Assembly: GCF_001685355.1 (NCBI RefSeq)
Contig: NZ_CP016438.1
Location: forward strand, 5,270,001 to 5,334,000
Source of the DNA: Streptomyces lincolnensis
GTDB taxonomy: Bacteria; Actinomycetota; Actinomycetes; Streptomycetales; Streptomycetaceae
Length of the DNA: 64,000 nucleotides
Direction: 5' to 3'
A model generated the notes under the pieces. It worked only from the letters and a program-made list of their open reading frames with translations, did no database searches and had not been told where the DNA came from. Made by a program: the position numbers and the translations under genes. Within the stretch, counting starts at the first letter, position 1, and the number at the start of each line of letters is the position of its first letter. Of this stretch, positions 30,772 to 39,248 are shown piece after piece.

Positions 30772-31193
30772 AGGTGGTCTCCCGGTCGGGTGCCGGTGAA
30801 CAGTTCCGCGGTGACCGTGTAACCGCCCTCGCTGCCGTGGACCACGACTCGGTGGGCGAGTGCGGTGACCATGCCCAGGCCCCGGCCGTGTTCGGCCTCG
30901 GCGTCCTGGTGCTCGGCCTTGGGGGCTGTGCCGGTTCCTCCGCCGTCCGTCACCGACAGGGCGATCACCTGCCGGGTCACTGCGAGGGCCAGGTGGAAGC
31001 TGCCGGATTCCATGCCGCTGGCCGTGTGGAGGATCGCGTTCGCACTCAGCTCGCTCACGATCAGTTCTGCGTCGTCGGCCAGGGGCGAGCCGCGCAGGAT
31101 GTCTCTCGTCCAGCGGCGGGCCCGGCTGACCTCTTCCGGAAATCCTGGGCAAGTGAGGCCCCAGACCCGGGCGGTGCTCGTATACTCGTGCAT
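30765..31193 (-). CDS. ATP-binding protein, RsbW-type HATPase_c (anti-sigma/regulatory kinase-like)
   Basis: 142 aa from ATG 31193 (GAAGGA 7 nt upstream). The N-box LIVSELSANAILHTASG, the G1 motif LSVTDGGGTGT and the G2 motif EHGRGLGMVTALAHRV mark a GHKL ATPase without a receiver or membrane part. Streptomyces encodes many such proteins, which bind sigma or anti-anti-sigma factors or act in developmental control. A 16-bp dyad (31183-31198) overlaps the start codon, pointing to repression by the nearby GntR-type regulator. It is transcribed with the hypothetical gene downstream. Confidence 0.85.
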   Translation of the reverse strand: MHEYTSTARVWGLTCPGFPEEVSRARRWTRDILRGSPLADDAELIVSELSANAILHTASGMESGSFHLALAVTRQVIALSVTDGGGTGTAPKAEHQDAEAEHGRGLGMVTALAHRVVVHGSEGGYTVTAELFTGTRPGDHLC

Positions 31194-31198
31194 ACAAG
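31183..31198. promoter_or_regulatory. GntR-type 16-bp dyad over the ATP-binding gene start
   Basis: ACTCGTGCATACAAGT is a near-perfect palindrome (ACTYGT-N4-ACRAGT). It covers the start codon of the minus-strand ATP-binding gene. Related dyads are at 31727-31742 and 33042-33057. Confidence 0.55.
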
Positions 31199-31239
31199 TT
31201 CCTTCGTGCTGGTAGGCCGCCATGTGCAGCGGGTTCGGG

Positions 31240-31671
31240 CTAGACGAGTTTCACGCCGTCGTGGGCGCGGATGGCCGGCGGGGATGCCGCGTCCAGAGCG
31301 TCAAGGACGCGGATCGCGTATGCCTCGTCGGCGAGTTCGGTGACTTCTTCACGAGTGGCCCAGCGCAGTGCGCGGGTCTCGTCCCCGGTGGTGGGCGTGC
31401 CGTCGGCGGCTTCGCAGCGGAAGACGAGGGAGACGATCAGGCCCGTCATGTTCTTGTAGATGCCGGTGAGTGTCGCGGGAAGTGCGATCTTGATGCCGGT
31501 TTCTTCGAGGACTTCGCGCTGGAGGGCCTCGGGGATGGTTTCCTCGCGTTCGAGGACTCCGCCCGGGGGCTCCCAGTGGCCGTTGTCGCGGCGCTTGATC
31601 AAGAGGGCGCGGTCCTGGTCGTCGACGATGACTCCGGCAACGCTCACGGAGTGCGGACGGTCAGTGCTCAC
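31240..31671 (-). CDS. Nudix hydrolase (Pif-like position next to a GntR regulator)
   Basis: 143 aa from GTG 31671. The Nudix box reads GGVLEREETIPEALQREVLE-E-TG, complete with the catalytic REVxEExG core, preceded by VAGVIVDDQDRALLIKRR and the strand WEPPGG. It should hydrolyse a nucleoside diphosphate linked to another moiety. A Nudix gene beside a GntR-type regulator is also found in actinomycete integrative elements such as pSAM2 (pif and korSA), which is relevant to the origin of this region. Divergent from the GntR gene with an 83-bp gap. Confidence 0.85.
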   Translation of the reverse strand: MSTDRPHSVSVAGVIVDDQDRALLIKRRDNGHWEPPGGVLEREETIPEALQREVLEETGIKIALPATLTGIYKNMTGLIVSLVFRCEAADGTPTTGDETRALRWATREEVTELADEAYAIRVLDALDAASPPAIRAHDGVKLV

Positions 31672-31726
31672 GTTCCTCGGCCCTCTCGGATGGCTAGGCT
31701 CTCCACCGTAGCAACAACACTCGCCC

Positions 31727-31742
31727 ACTCGTCTAGATATCT
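31727..31742. promoter_or_regulatory. Candidate GntR autoregulatory site
   Basis: ACTCGTCTAGATATCT with an inner perfect palindrome TAGATATCTA (31734-31743) abuts the AAGGAG ribosome site of the GntR gene. The first 13 bp of its surroundings, GCCCACTCGTCTA, recur inverted at 33049-33061. Confidence 0.5.
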
Positions 31743-31754
31743 AAAGGAGTACAT

Positions 31755-32540
31755 GTGACGTCTCTTCCGAGCCTTCTCGGCGATCTCGACCCCACGAGTG
31801 ATCGTGCGGTCTTCCGGCAAATCGCTGACCAGCTGCGCGAGGCCATCGACCGTGGGCGGTTCAAGGAGGGGGAAAAGCTGCCTTCCGAGGCGGAGCTAGT
31901 CGAGCATTACGGAGTTTCCCGTATGACGGTTCGAAACTCCTTCTCCATCCTCCAGGGCGAGGGTCTGGTGCACGCCGAGCACGGCAAGGGCGTCTTCGTA
32001 CGACCGCGTCCCCCAGTCCGACGACTGGCTTCCGACCGTTTCGCCCGGCGTCACCGTGAGCAAGGGAAGTCCGCGTTCATCGTGGAAGCCGACGCCGCCG
32101 GCAGTCACCCCCAGGTCGACAGTCTGGAGGTCAAGGAGGAGAAGGCCAGCCAGGACATCTCCACTCGCCTCGGTTCGGTGCGACGTGTGCTCGCCCGCCG
32201 GCGCCGGTACCTGCTCGACGGGAAGCCGGTCGAGTTCGCCACCTCCTACCTGCCGCTCGACATCGCCCGCGGCACCCAGATCGCCGAACCCAACCCCGGC
32301 CCCGGCGGCATCTACGCCCGCCTCGAAGAACTGGGCCACCACCTCGACCACTTCGAGGAACAGATCCGGGCCCGGATGCCCTCCCCCACCGAGGTCAAGA
32401 CGCTCCGGCTGGCCTCCGGCGTGCCCGTCATCCACCTGATCCGCACGGCGTACGACACGGAGGGGAGAGCCGTGGAGGTCTGTGACACGGTCATGGCGGC
32501 GGACGCCTACGTCCTGTCGTACCAGCTCCCGGCCACGTGA
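31755..32540 (+). CDS. GntR-family regulator with UTRA domain (HutC/KorSA-like)
   Basis: 261 aa, GTG start 5 nt after AAGGAG. The N-terminal winged helix (IADQLREAIDRGRFKEGEKL, AELVEHYGVSRMTVRNSFSI) is followed by a UTRA ligand domain (YLLDGKPVEFATSYLPLDIA, VIHLIRTAYDTEGRAVEVCD). KorSA-type members in integrative elements repress transfer and replication genes by binding dyads in their own and target promoters. Shared dyads here upstream of this gene, the ATP-binding gene and at 33042 fit that behaviour. Confidence 0.9.
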   Translation: MTSLPSLLGDLDPTSDRAVFRQIADQLREAIDRGRFKEGEKLPSEAELVEHYGVSRMTVRNSFSILQGEGLVHAEHGKGVFVRPRPPVRRLASDRFARRHREQGKSAFIVEADAAGSHPQVDSLEVKEEKASQDISTRLGSVRRVLARRRRYLLDGKPVEFATSYLPLDIARGTQIAEPNPGPGGIYARLEELGHHLDHFEEQIRARMPSPTEVKTLRLASGVPVIHLIRTAYDTEGRAVEVCDTVMAADAYVLSYQLPAT

Positions 32541-32565
32541 TTTCGTGACCGGGAGTGGACGGATG

Positions 32566-32934
32566 CTAGGTGGTCGGCTCGTCCGTGTCCTCAGGGGCGG
32601 ACGGCTCGAACATGGAACTGATGTTGTTCCACATGAAGTCTTCTCGCCAGCCCGATGTGTCAGCCGCCCAGCCGAGCAGCGCCCGGAGCACCTTCTCCTG
32701 AGAGATGGTCTGCGTCTGGTAGTGCTCTGCGGGAACGCCGTCCCGGTACTCCAGTTGGTACGTGTTGTTCTCGCGCAGCAGGACCTGGATGTACCAGTCG
32801 CCTGGGAGGTCCTCGTCCTGTCGTTCGAGCACCATGTGCTCGTTGTCGCGCCCCAGGTTGGCGAGCATGGTGCCTATCGCAGGCTTCGAAGGGCGCTTCA
32901 CGGTGTGACCCCGGGCGCTCGTGGCAATCAGCAT
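32566..32934 (-). CDS. Hypothetical protein, 122 aa
   Basis: Start ATG 32934 (MLIATSARGHTVKRPSKPAI), with AGGA upstream. The sequence is alpha/beta with YIQVLLRENNTYQLEYRDGV and an acidic tail. No family recognised; the size and the aromatic strand pattern resemble bacterial immunity or adaptor proteins, but that is only a resemblance. Converges on the GntR gene with a 25-bp gap. Confidence 0.6.
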   Translation of the reverse strand: MLIATSARGHTVKRPSKPAIGTMLANLGRDNEHMVLERQDEDLPGDWYIQVLLRENNTYQLEYRDGVPAEHYQTQTISQEKVLRALLGWAADTSGWREDFMWNNISSMFEPSAPEDTDEPTT

Positions 32935-32998
32935 GACCGGATCCTGCCCGACGGGTGGGACAGTGGCGCTCCCCGGACGTCGTGCAGCTCTCTTCGGT

Positions 32999-33038
32999 AA
33001 CTCGTACGCCCCAACAAGAACTCGTACGCCCCAACAAG
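32999..33038. repeat. Two perfect 20-bp direct repeats containing ACTCGT half-sites
   Basis: AACTCGTACGCCCCAACAAG occurs twice in tandem (32999-33018, 33019-33038), directly before the dyad at 33042-33057. Each copy starts with the ACTCGT half-site of the dyads and ends ACAAG, so this may be an extended regulator-binding cluster. Confidence 0.85.
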
Positions 33039-33041
33039 CAT

Positions 33042-33057
33042 ACTCATATAGACGAGT
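33042..33057. promoter_or_regulatory. GntR-type 16-bp dyad between hypothetical and Nudix genes
   Basis: ACTCATATAGACGAGT is a 16-bp palindrome with one mismatch in each half. It lies in the 269-bp gap between divergent genes starting at 32934 and 33204. Confidence 0.55.
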
Positions 33058-33203
33058 GGGCAAGTTGTGTGGCGAGATGGTCGCCGGTCCCGGAAGTCGG
33101 GTTCGAAGGCACGGGATGAGGGGATGCCGGGAACGGGAGCCAACTCGCCTCCGCCCGCGGCACGTTCCACGCCCCCGGCGACCGGTCGAAAGGAACCCCA
33201 GGC

Positions 33204-33737
33204 ATGGAATGGAAGACCCACGGTGAACGGCGGATCCACACCAACGAGTGGGTGAACCTGTGTCTGGTCGACGTCCAGCAGCCGGATGGGCACAGGTGGG
33301 AGTACCACGTCGTCCGTCTTCGGCACCTGGCCGTGGCCGCCGTGGTCAATGACCGTCGGGAAGTCCTGATGATGTGGCGGCACCGCTTCATCACGGACTC
33401 GTGGGCCTGGGAGTTGCCCATGGGCCTGGTGGAGGACGGGGAGACGCCGGGGGAGGCGGCGGTGCGTGAAGTCCTGGAGGAGACCGGGTGGCGCGCCGGT
33501 CCCGTCAAGCCTCTCGTGTACGCCGAGCCGGCCAACGGCATCACCGACTCGCAGCACCACGTCTTCCGCATCGACGGTGCGATCTACGCCGGGCCGCCCA
33601 CGGAGAGGAACGAGTCCGACCGCATCGAGTGGATTCCCCTCTCCGAGGTTCGGGGGATGATCGACCGCCGCGAGATCGTGAGCAGCGGATCGCTCGTCGG
33701 ACTGCTCTACCTGCTCATGGACGCGGCGATGCGCTGA
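33204..33737 (+). CDS. Nudix hydrolase, ADP-ribose pyrophosphatase-like
   Basis: 177 aa; ATG 33204. The Nudix box MGLVEDGETPGEAAVREVLE-ETG is intact, preceded by AVAAVVNDRREVLMMWRHRF and WELPMG, and followed by PLVYAEPANGITDSQHHVF, the pattern of ADP-ribose/NDP-sugar pyrophosphatases. It would remove nucleoside diphosphate linkages. The gap upstream holds the GntR-type dyad and direct repeats. Confidence 0.87.
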   Translation: MEWKTHGERRIHTNEWVNLCLVDVQQPDGHRWEYHVVRLRHLAVAAVVNDRREVLMMWRHRFITDSWAWELPMGLVEDGETPGEAAVREVLEETGWRAGPVKPLVYAEPANGITDSQHHVFRIDGAIYAGPPTERNESDRIEWIPLSEVRGMIDRREIVSSGSLVGLLYLLMDAAMR

Positions 33738-33763
33738 GCGGCGGGAGCGGCTTCCGTAGGCGT

Positions 33764-33873
33764 ACTTCAGACGTACTTCAGGCATGCCTCAGAGGTACTT
33801 CAAGCATGCCTCAGGCGTGCTTCTGGCCAGCCTCAGACGGGACTCAGACGTGATTCAGGTGTGCTCGCAGGCG
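33764..33873. repeat. Noncoding array of ten degenerate 11-bp units
   Basis: Ten consecutive 11-bp units fit the consensus RMYTCAGRCRT; the best are ACTTCAGACGT, ACTTCAGGCAT, GCCTCAGGCGT and GACTCAGACGT, with the sixth and tenth weakest. No insertion or deletion breaks the 11-bp phase. The period is not a multiple of three, so it is not a peptide repeat, and it is close to one helical turn. Confidence 0.8.
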
Positions 33874-33897
33874 AGCCTCACCGTCGTGCCGGGCCGC

Positions 33898-34140
33898 TCA
33901 GCCCCCCGTCACCGCCCGCAGATCCAGGTCGGACCCCTCTGTGTCCTCGAAGAGGTAGGACTCGTCGTCGCCGAAGTCCGGGGCCTGGAACGGGTTGGTC
34001 GTGGGAGGCGGCAATTCCGCGCTGGAAGAACGGGACTGTCCTTCCGGCGCGGAGAACAGCGAGGTCGGGTCGATGGGAGGTCTGCCTTTCGTTTCAGGTC
34101 CAGGGAAGGGCCTGGTGTGCCGTGACCGGGCACAGCGGTG
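33898..34140 (-). pseudogene. Start-less frame, possible C-terminal remnant
   Basis: An open minus-strand frame of 80 codons ending in TGA at 33898 reads like a protein tail: PPIDPTSLFSAPEGQ, then TTNPFQAPDFGDDESYLFED and DLDLRAVTGG. No ATG or GTG start precedes it and TAG closes the frame at 34141. The origin is not recognised. Confidence 0.3.
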
Positions 34141-34155
34141 CTACAGGTGCTACAG

Positions 34156-34377
34156 CTACAGCTTGGTCATCTTGGTGTACGGGCTCAGGATCCGCATACG
34201 CGAGGAACCGAAGTCCACGAGCGCGGCGATTCCGTCCTCGATACCGATGACCCGGCCGAGGCCGTACATGTCGTGAGTGACCTGGTCGCCTACCTCGAAG
34301 TGCTTCGGGGGCGGTGCGACCGGGGCCTTGAAGGGGCTGGTGGGCAGATGGCGCTTCGGAGCAGCGGGCTTAGTCAT
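34156..34377 (-). CDS. Small Tudor/CarD-like domain protein, 73 aa
   Basis: ATG 34377; a longer frame upstream is not needed. After a basic Pro-rich start (KPAAPKRHLPTSPFKAP) comes one beta-barrel domain: FEVGDQVTHDMYGLGRVIGI, ALVDFGSSRMRILSPY. The GD-x-V-x-H-x-x-YG-x-G pattern is that of UvrD/PcrA-tail Tudor-like and CarD RNA-polymerase-interaction domains. A nucleic-acid or RNA-polymerase-associated role is plausible. It is conserved-looking compared with its decayed neighbour. Confidence 0.7.
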   Translation of the reverse strand: MTKPAAPKRHLPTSPFKAPVAPPPKHFEVGDQVTHDMYGLGRVIGIEDGIAALVDFGSSRMRILSPYTKMTKL

Positions 34378-34590
34378 TGACTCCAGTATGCGGCCACAAC
34401 CATCCCGTTCGCTGCGCCCGTCCACAACCGTTGCCCTGTCGGGATCTGGACGGTCACGGCCGCTCGGCGGGCCGCGCCGGGCCTCGTAGCGTTGACCAGG
34501 GGTTTCGGGGCCGGGTGGGGTGGAGAGAGGTGAGGGTGCGCCGGAGCGAGACGGCACGCCTGACCTGCGCCTCGGCAGGCCGGGCGGCCC

Positions 34591-35334
34591 TCAGTGGTCC
34601 GGGGTCGGCTCGGCCGGGGGCGTGGCGGGCTTGGCGTAGAGGACGTCGCGGGCCTGTTCCGCGGCGCGGGTGATGCTCTCGCCGACGAAGTCCATGAAGC
34701 GGGCGATGTTCTCCAGGCGTACGGCGGCCGGGGTGCCGGCGCCGAGGACGCCGACGCCCTGCCGGGCGGTGTCGGCGAGCTCGGCGTTGGACCGGGCGGC
34801 GGCGATCATCGAGTCGTACCAGACACCGTCGTTGACGAGGTAGCGCTCGCGGCGGCCCTCGCCGCGTTCCCGGGCGACGAGGCCCTGGACTTCGAGGAAC
34901 GCGACCGCCTTCGAGATGGACGCCGGGCTGACCTGGAGGTGCTGGACGAGTTCGGCCGCGGTGAGGCTGCCCGCGTCGGTGGTGAAGAGGCAGGTCAGCA
35001 CCTGGGACATCATCTTGGGCAGGCCCTGCTGCATGAGCAGGGTGGTGAACGCCTCCTCGTACTCCCGTACGGCTTCGGCGTCCCGCCCGTGGGCCTGCGG
35101 GGGTGCCTGCGCTCCCCGGGGCGCGGTCTGCCTGCGCCGGTGGGTACGGCGTTCGGTCGCGCGGTGGGCCAGGTCGGCGCGGTAGGTGGTGGGGCCGCCG
35201 TTGCGCATCACCTCGCGCGTGATCGTCGAGGTCGGGCGGTCGAGACGTCTGGCGATCTCCGCGTAGGCGAGGCCGTCGGCCAGCCCCGACGCGATCTGCT
35301 GGCGCTCCTGCTGGGTGAGTCTGCCTCCCGGCAC
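34591..35334 (-). CDS. MarR-like regulator with an N-terminal IS30-type helix-turn-helix
   Basis: 247 aa, GTG 35334 with GGGAG upstream. Residues ~5-45 (LTQQERQQIASGLADGLAYA, EIARRLDRPTSTITREV) are an HTH_38 motif as in IS30 transposases and primitive response regulators. A linker leads to a winged helix (MSQVLTCLFTTDAGSLTAAE, LQVSPASISKAVAFLEVQGL) of GbsR/MarR type and a helical dimer tail. It diverges from the DUF4097-ABC operon over 256 bp that contain a perfect 14-bp palindrome, so it probably represses that operon and itself. Confidence 0.85.
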   Translation of the reverse strand: MPGGRLTQQERQQIASGLADGLAYAEIARRLDRPTSTITREVMRNGGPTTYRADLAHRATERRTHRRRQTAPRGAQAPPQAHGRDAEAVREYEEAFTTLLMQQGLPKMMSQVLTCLFTTDAGSLTAAELVQHLQVSPASISKAVAFLEVQGLVARERGEGRRERYLVNDGVWYDSMIAAARSNAELADTARQGVGVLGAGTPAAVRLENIARFMDFVGESITRAAEQARDVLYAKPATPPAEPTPDH

Positions 35335-35442
35335 CGTGATCTCCCGTCTATCTCTCTCTGTGCTTCCTTGCTGCCGTCAGCATAGCTTTCACCGGCATCT
35401 CATTGCAACGCTACACCTAGCTGTTGTTGCGTTAGATTTTGA

Positions 35443-35456
35443 TTCATTGCAATGAA
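35443..35456. promoter_or_regulatory. Perfect 14-bp palindrome TTCATTGCAATGAA (regulator operator)
   Basis: Fully symmetrical, centrally placed between divergent starts at 35334 and 35591. Related TTGCAA/GCAACG-type half-sites recur on both sides (35403-35410, 35426-35433, 35493-35500, 35520-35525). The stretch is unusually AT-rich for this chromosome. Confidence 0.7.
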
Positions 35457-35590
35457 ATTGCAGCTCTTACCTGCGTCAATGTCGATTGAGTGCAACGAAG
35501 CTGTTGAAGGATCCGCGAACGCAACGTAGCTTTTGCGGAGTCAGAAACGGCAACGGCAACGACAACGACAACGAACGCAGGAGAGAAACC

Positions 35591-36268
35591 ATGCAGACCT
35601 TCCAGACCCCCGCCCCGATCGCCGCCGTCCTCGACATCCCCGCGGGCAGCATCCGGTTCATCGCCGCCGACCGGGCCGACACCACCGTCGAGGTCCGGCC
35701 CGCGAACGCCGCGAAGAGCCGCGACGCCAAGGCCGCGGAACAGATCGAGGTCACCTACGGCGACGGCGACGGCGTCCTGCGGATCGCGGCCCCGGCCGCG
35801 AAGAACCAGTACTTCGGTCCCTCCGGTTCCGTCGAGGTCACCGTCCAGCTGCCGGCCGGCTCCGGTGTCGAGGCGAAGGCGGCCGCCGCCGAGTTCCGGG
35901 CCGTCGGACGCCTCGGTGACGTCGTCTTCGAGGGCGCCTCCGGTGCCGTAAAGATCGACGAGGCCGCGAGCGTCCGCCTCACCGCTGCCGACGGTGACGT
36001 CACGGTCGGCCGGCTGACCGGCCCCGCCGAGATCAGCACGCAGCGGGGCGACATCCGGATCACCGAGGCGGTCGACGGCACGGTCGTACTGACCACCCAG
36101 ATGGGCGACATCTCCATCGACACCGCCCCCGACGCCTCCGCCTCCCTGGACGCCAGCACCTCGTACGGCCGGGTCCACAACGCGCTCAAGAACACCGAGG
36201 GCGCCGCGGCCGGCCTGCGCATCCGCGCGACCACCTCGCACGGCGACATCACCGCCCGCAGTCTCTGA
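35591..36268 (+). CDS. DUF4097 family beta-strand repeat protein
   Basis: 225 aa from ATG 35591 (AGGAG upstream). Periodic beta strands with alternating Gly/Asp turns (GSIRFIAADRADTTVEVRPA, AADGDVTVGRLTGPAEISTQ, RGDIRITEAVDGTVVLTTQ, MGDISIDTAPDASASL) define DUF4097, often called adhesin-like, a right-handed beta-helix predicted fold. There is no signal peptide, so it is likely cytosolic. It is first in a three-gene operon with an ABC exporter 33 nt downstream, a combination seen repeatedly in Streptomyces under MarR/PadR-type control. Confidence 0.85.
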   Translation: MQTFQTPAPIAAVLDIPAGSIRFIAADRADTTVEVRPANAAKSRDAKAAEQIEVTYGDGDGVLRIAAPAAKNQYFGPSGSVEVTVQLPAGSGVEAKAAAAEFRAVGRLGDVVFEGASGAVKIDEAASVRLTAADGDVTVGRLTGPAEISTQRGDIRITEAVDGTVVLTTQMGDISIDTAPDASASLDASTSYGRVHNALKNTEGAAAGLRIRATTSHGDITARSL

Positions 36269-36301
36269 CCCCGCCACCGCCTCTCCACAGGAGCAACCAC
36301 C

Positions 36302-37317
<1,016 letters not shown>

Positions 37318-37321
<4 letters not shown>

Positions 37322-38103
37322 GTTCCCTCGCCCTCGCCGTCCGCGACTCCTCCACCATGCTCCGCCGCAACCTCCTGCACGCCCGGCGCTACCCGTCGCT
37401 CACCCTGAACCTGCTGCTCACGCCGATCATGCTGTTGCTGCTCTTCGTCTACGTCTTCGGCGGCACCATGAGCGCGGGCATCGGCGGCGGTGACCGCTCC
37501 GACTACGTCGCCTATCTCGTCCCGGGGCTGCTGCTGATGACCATCGGCTCGACCACGATCGGGACGGCGGTGTCCGTCTCCAACGACATGACGGAGGGCA
37601 TCATCGCCCGCTTCCGTACGATGGCGATCCACCGCGGGTCGGTGCTCATCGGGCACGTCGTCGGCAGCGTGCTCCAGTCGATCATCAGCGTGGTGCTCGT
37701 CGGCGCAGTCGGTGTCGCCATCGGCTTCCGCTCCACCGACGCCACCGTCCTGGAGTGGCTGGCGGCCTTCGGACTGCTCGCGCTGTTCGCCCTGGCGCTC
37801 ACCTGGATCGCCGTCGGGATGGGCCTGATCAGTCCCAACGCCGAGGCGGCCAGCAACAACGCGATGCCGCTGATCTTCCTGCCGCTGATCTCCAGCGCCT
37901 TCGTGCCCATCGACGCGATGCCGGGCTGGTTCCAGCCGATCGCCGAGTACCAGCCCTTCACCCCGGCCATCGAGACCCTGCGCGGCCTGCTCCTCGGTAC
38001 CGAGATCGGCCACAACGGCTGGCTCGCCGTCGCCTGGTGCCTCGGCCTCGCGGTGCTCGGCTACTTCTGGTCGACCGCGAAGTTCAACGCCGACCCGAAG
38101 TAA
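37318..38103 (+). CDS. ABC-2 type permease, DrrB-like
   Basis: 261 aa with six hydrophobic segments, e.g. LTLNLLLTPIMLLLLFVYVF, SIISVVLVGAVGVAIGF and LLALFALALTWIAVGMGLIS. The motif NNAMPLIFLPLISSAFVPIDAMPGW-type loop (residues ~180-203) is characteristic of DrrB-like ABC-2 permeases. Start ATG overlaps the ATPase stop. With the ATPase it forms an export pump. A hairpin follows 44 nt after the stop. Confidence 0.92.
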
Positions 38104-38146
38104 CCGCCATGACCGCGCGGGCCACTCCCGCACCGCGTCCCACCCG

Positions 38147-38187
38147 AGGGCGGCGTACACCGACATCCGGTCGGAGTACGCCGCCCT
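38147..38187 (+). terminator. Terminator of the DUF4097-ABC operon
   Basis: A perfect 12-bp stem AGGGCGGCGTAC (38147-38158) with 38176-38187, loop 17 nt, 44 nt after the permease stop. Confidence 0.65.
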
Positions 38188-38246
38188 GTTCGTGGGCCGA
38201 TCCAGGGGGAAACCGACCCAGGAGAACCTGAGAGGAGCCCACCGTC

Positions 38247-38567
38247 GTGACCGGTACCAAGTCCGGCCGAAGTCTCCGCCGCCTCCGCATCCGCCTTCGC
38301 CACGCCCTCACCGATGTCGTCGCCCTCATCTACCTCGCGCTCTGTGCCGTGCTGCTCGGATGGGCGCTCGTGGTGAGCCTCACCGACGACTCGGGCGAGT
38401 CCATGGCGGCGGTCGTCCCGCTCCTCGCCACCGCCCCGGCCAGCCTGGTCGTCCTCGCGCTCCCCGACGGCGCCGCCCCGCTGATCCTCGCCATCGTGTT
38501 CGGGGCCCTGGCCAACGCCACGGTCATCGGCTGGTGTTCGCACACGCTGCGCGGGAAGTCGTACTGA
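38247..38567 (+). CDS. Small membrane protein, SCO4225-like
   Basis: 106 aa; GTG 38247 with AGGAG upstream. A basic N-terminus (KSGRSLRRLRIRLRHA) precedes three hydrophobic segments (VVALIYLALCAVLLGWALVV, SMAAVVPLLATAPASLVVLA, PLILAIVFGALANATVIGW). This layout matches the SCO4225 family of Streptomyces membrane proteins with unknown function. Convergent with the response regulator gene; a weak 7-bp stem (GTGCCGG...CCGGCAC) lies between. Confidence 0.7.
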   Translation: MTGTKSGRSLRRLRIRLRHALTDVVALIYLALCAVLLGWALVVSLTDDSGESMAAVVPLLATAPASLVVLALPDGAAPLILAIVFGALANATVIGWCSHTLRGKSY

Positions 38568-38603
38568 GTGCCGGCCCGCCTCCTCGTCCCGGCACCTCGC
38601 CCG

Positions 38604-39248
38604 TCAGGACTCCAGATACCGCAGTACGGCGAGGATCCGGCGGTTGTAGCCCGTGGTGTGCGCGAGTCCGAGCTTGTCGAAGATCGAGTTGAGGTGCTTC
38701 TCGACCGCGCTCGTGGAGATGTGCAGCTTCTCGGAGATGGCCGCGTTGGTGTGTCCCTGGGCCAGGGTCTCCAGGACGCCGCGCTCGCGCGGGGTCAGCC
38801 GGGCCAGAGGGTCGCCGTGCGTCGTACGGATCACCAACTGCCGTACGACCTCCGGGTCGATGGCGGCGCCGCCCGCCTGGATACGCTCCAACGCGTCGAG
38901 GAACTCCTCCACCTGGGCGACCCGGTCCTTGAGGAGATAGCCCACCCGCTCCGCACTCGACGTCAGCAGCTGTGCCGCGTAGTTGCGCTCCATGTGCTGG
39001 GACAGCACCAGGACCCCGACGCCGGGCCACCGTTCGCGGATCTCCAGCGCCGCCCGCAGCCCCTCGTCCGTGTGGGTGGGAGGCATCCGGATGTCGACGA
39101 CGACCATGTCCGGCGGCTGGGCCTCGACCTGCCGCACCAGGGCGACACCGTCACCCACCGCGGCCAGCACCTCGTGCCCCTCCTCGACGAGCAGCCGAAC
39201 CAGCCCCTCTCGCAACAGGGTCGAGTCCTCGGCCAGCATTACCCGCAC
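38604..39248 (-). CDS. NarL/LuxR-type response regulator
   Basis: 214 aa from GTG 39248, overlapping the kinase stop by 10 nt. The receiver domain shows VMLAEDSTLLREGL (acidic pocket), the phospho-acceptor Asp in DMVVVDIRMPPTHTDEG, and the conserved Lys in GYLLKDRV. The C-terminal LuxR helix-turn-helix is LTPRERGVLETLAQGHTNAA, HISTSAVEKHLNSIFDKLGL. Pairs with the histidine kinase upstream in the same transcript. Confidence 0.92.
   Translation of the reverse strand: MRVMLAEDSTLLREGLVRLLVEEGHEVLAAVGDGVALVRQVEAQPPDMVVVDIRMPPTHTDEGLRAALEIRERWPGVGVLVLSQHMERNYAAQLLTSSAERVGYLLKDRVAQVEEFLDALERIQAGGAAIDPEVVRQLVIRTTHGDPLARLTPRERGVLETLAQGHTNAAISEKLHISTSAVEKHLNSIFDKLGLAHTTGYNRRILAVLRYLES

Larger units (their letters stand above)
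33738..34155. other. 418-bp gap with an 11-bp repeat array and a start-less frame
   Basis: The first part holds the 11-bp periodic array (33764-33873). The second part holds a minus-strand frame without a start codon (33898-34140). No functional gene was found. Confidence 0.7.

Noticed and set aside
33764..33873. CRISPR array
   Set aside because: The units are 11 bp, directly contiguous and degenerate, with no spacers and no cas genes in the window.
31240..34140. Complete integrative conjugative element
   Set aside because: No integrase, excisionase, replication or transfer gene is present; only regulator and Nudix-type genes remain.
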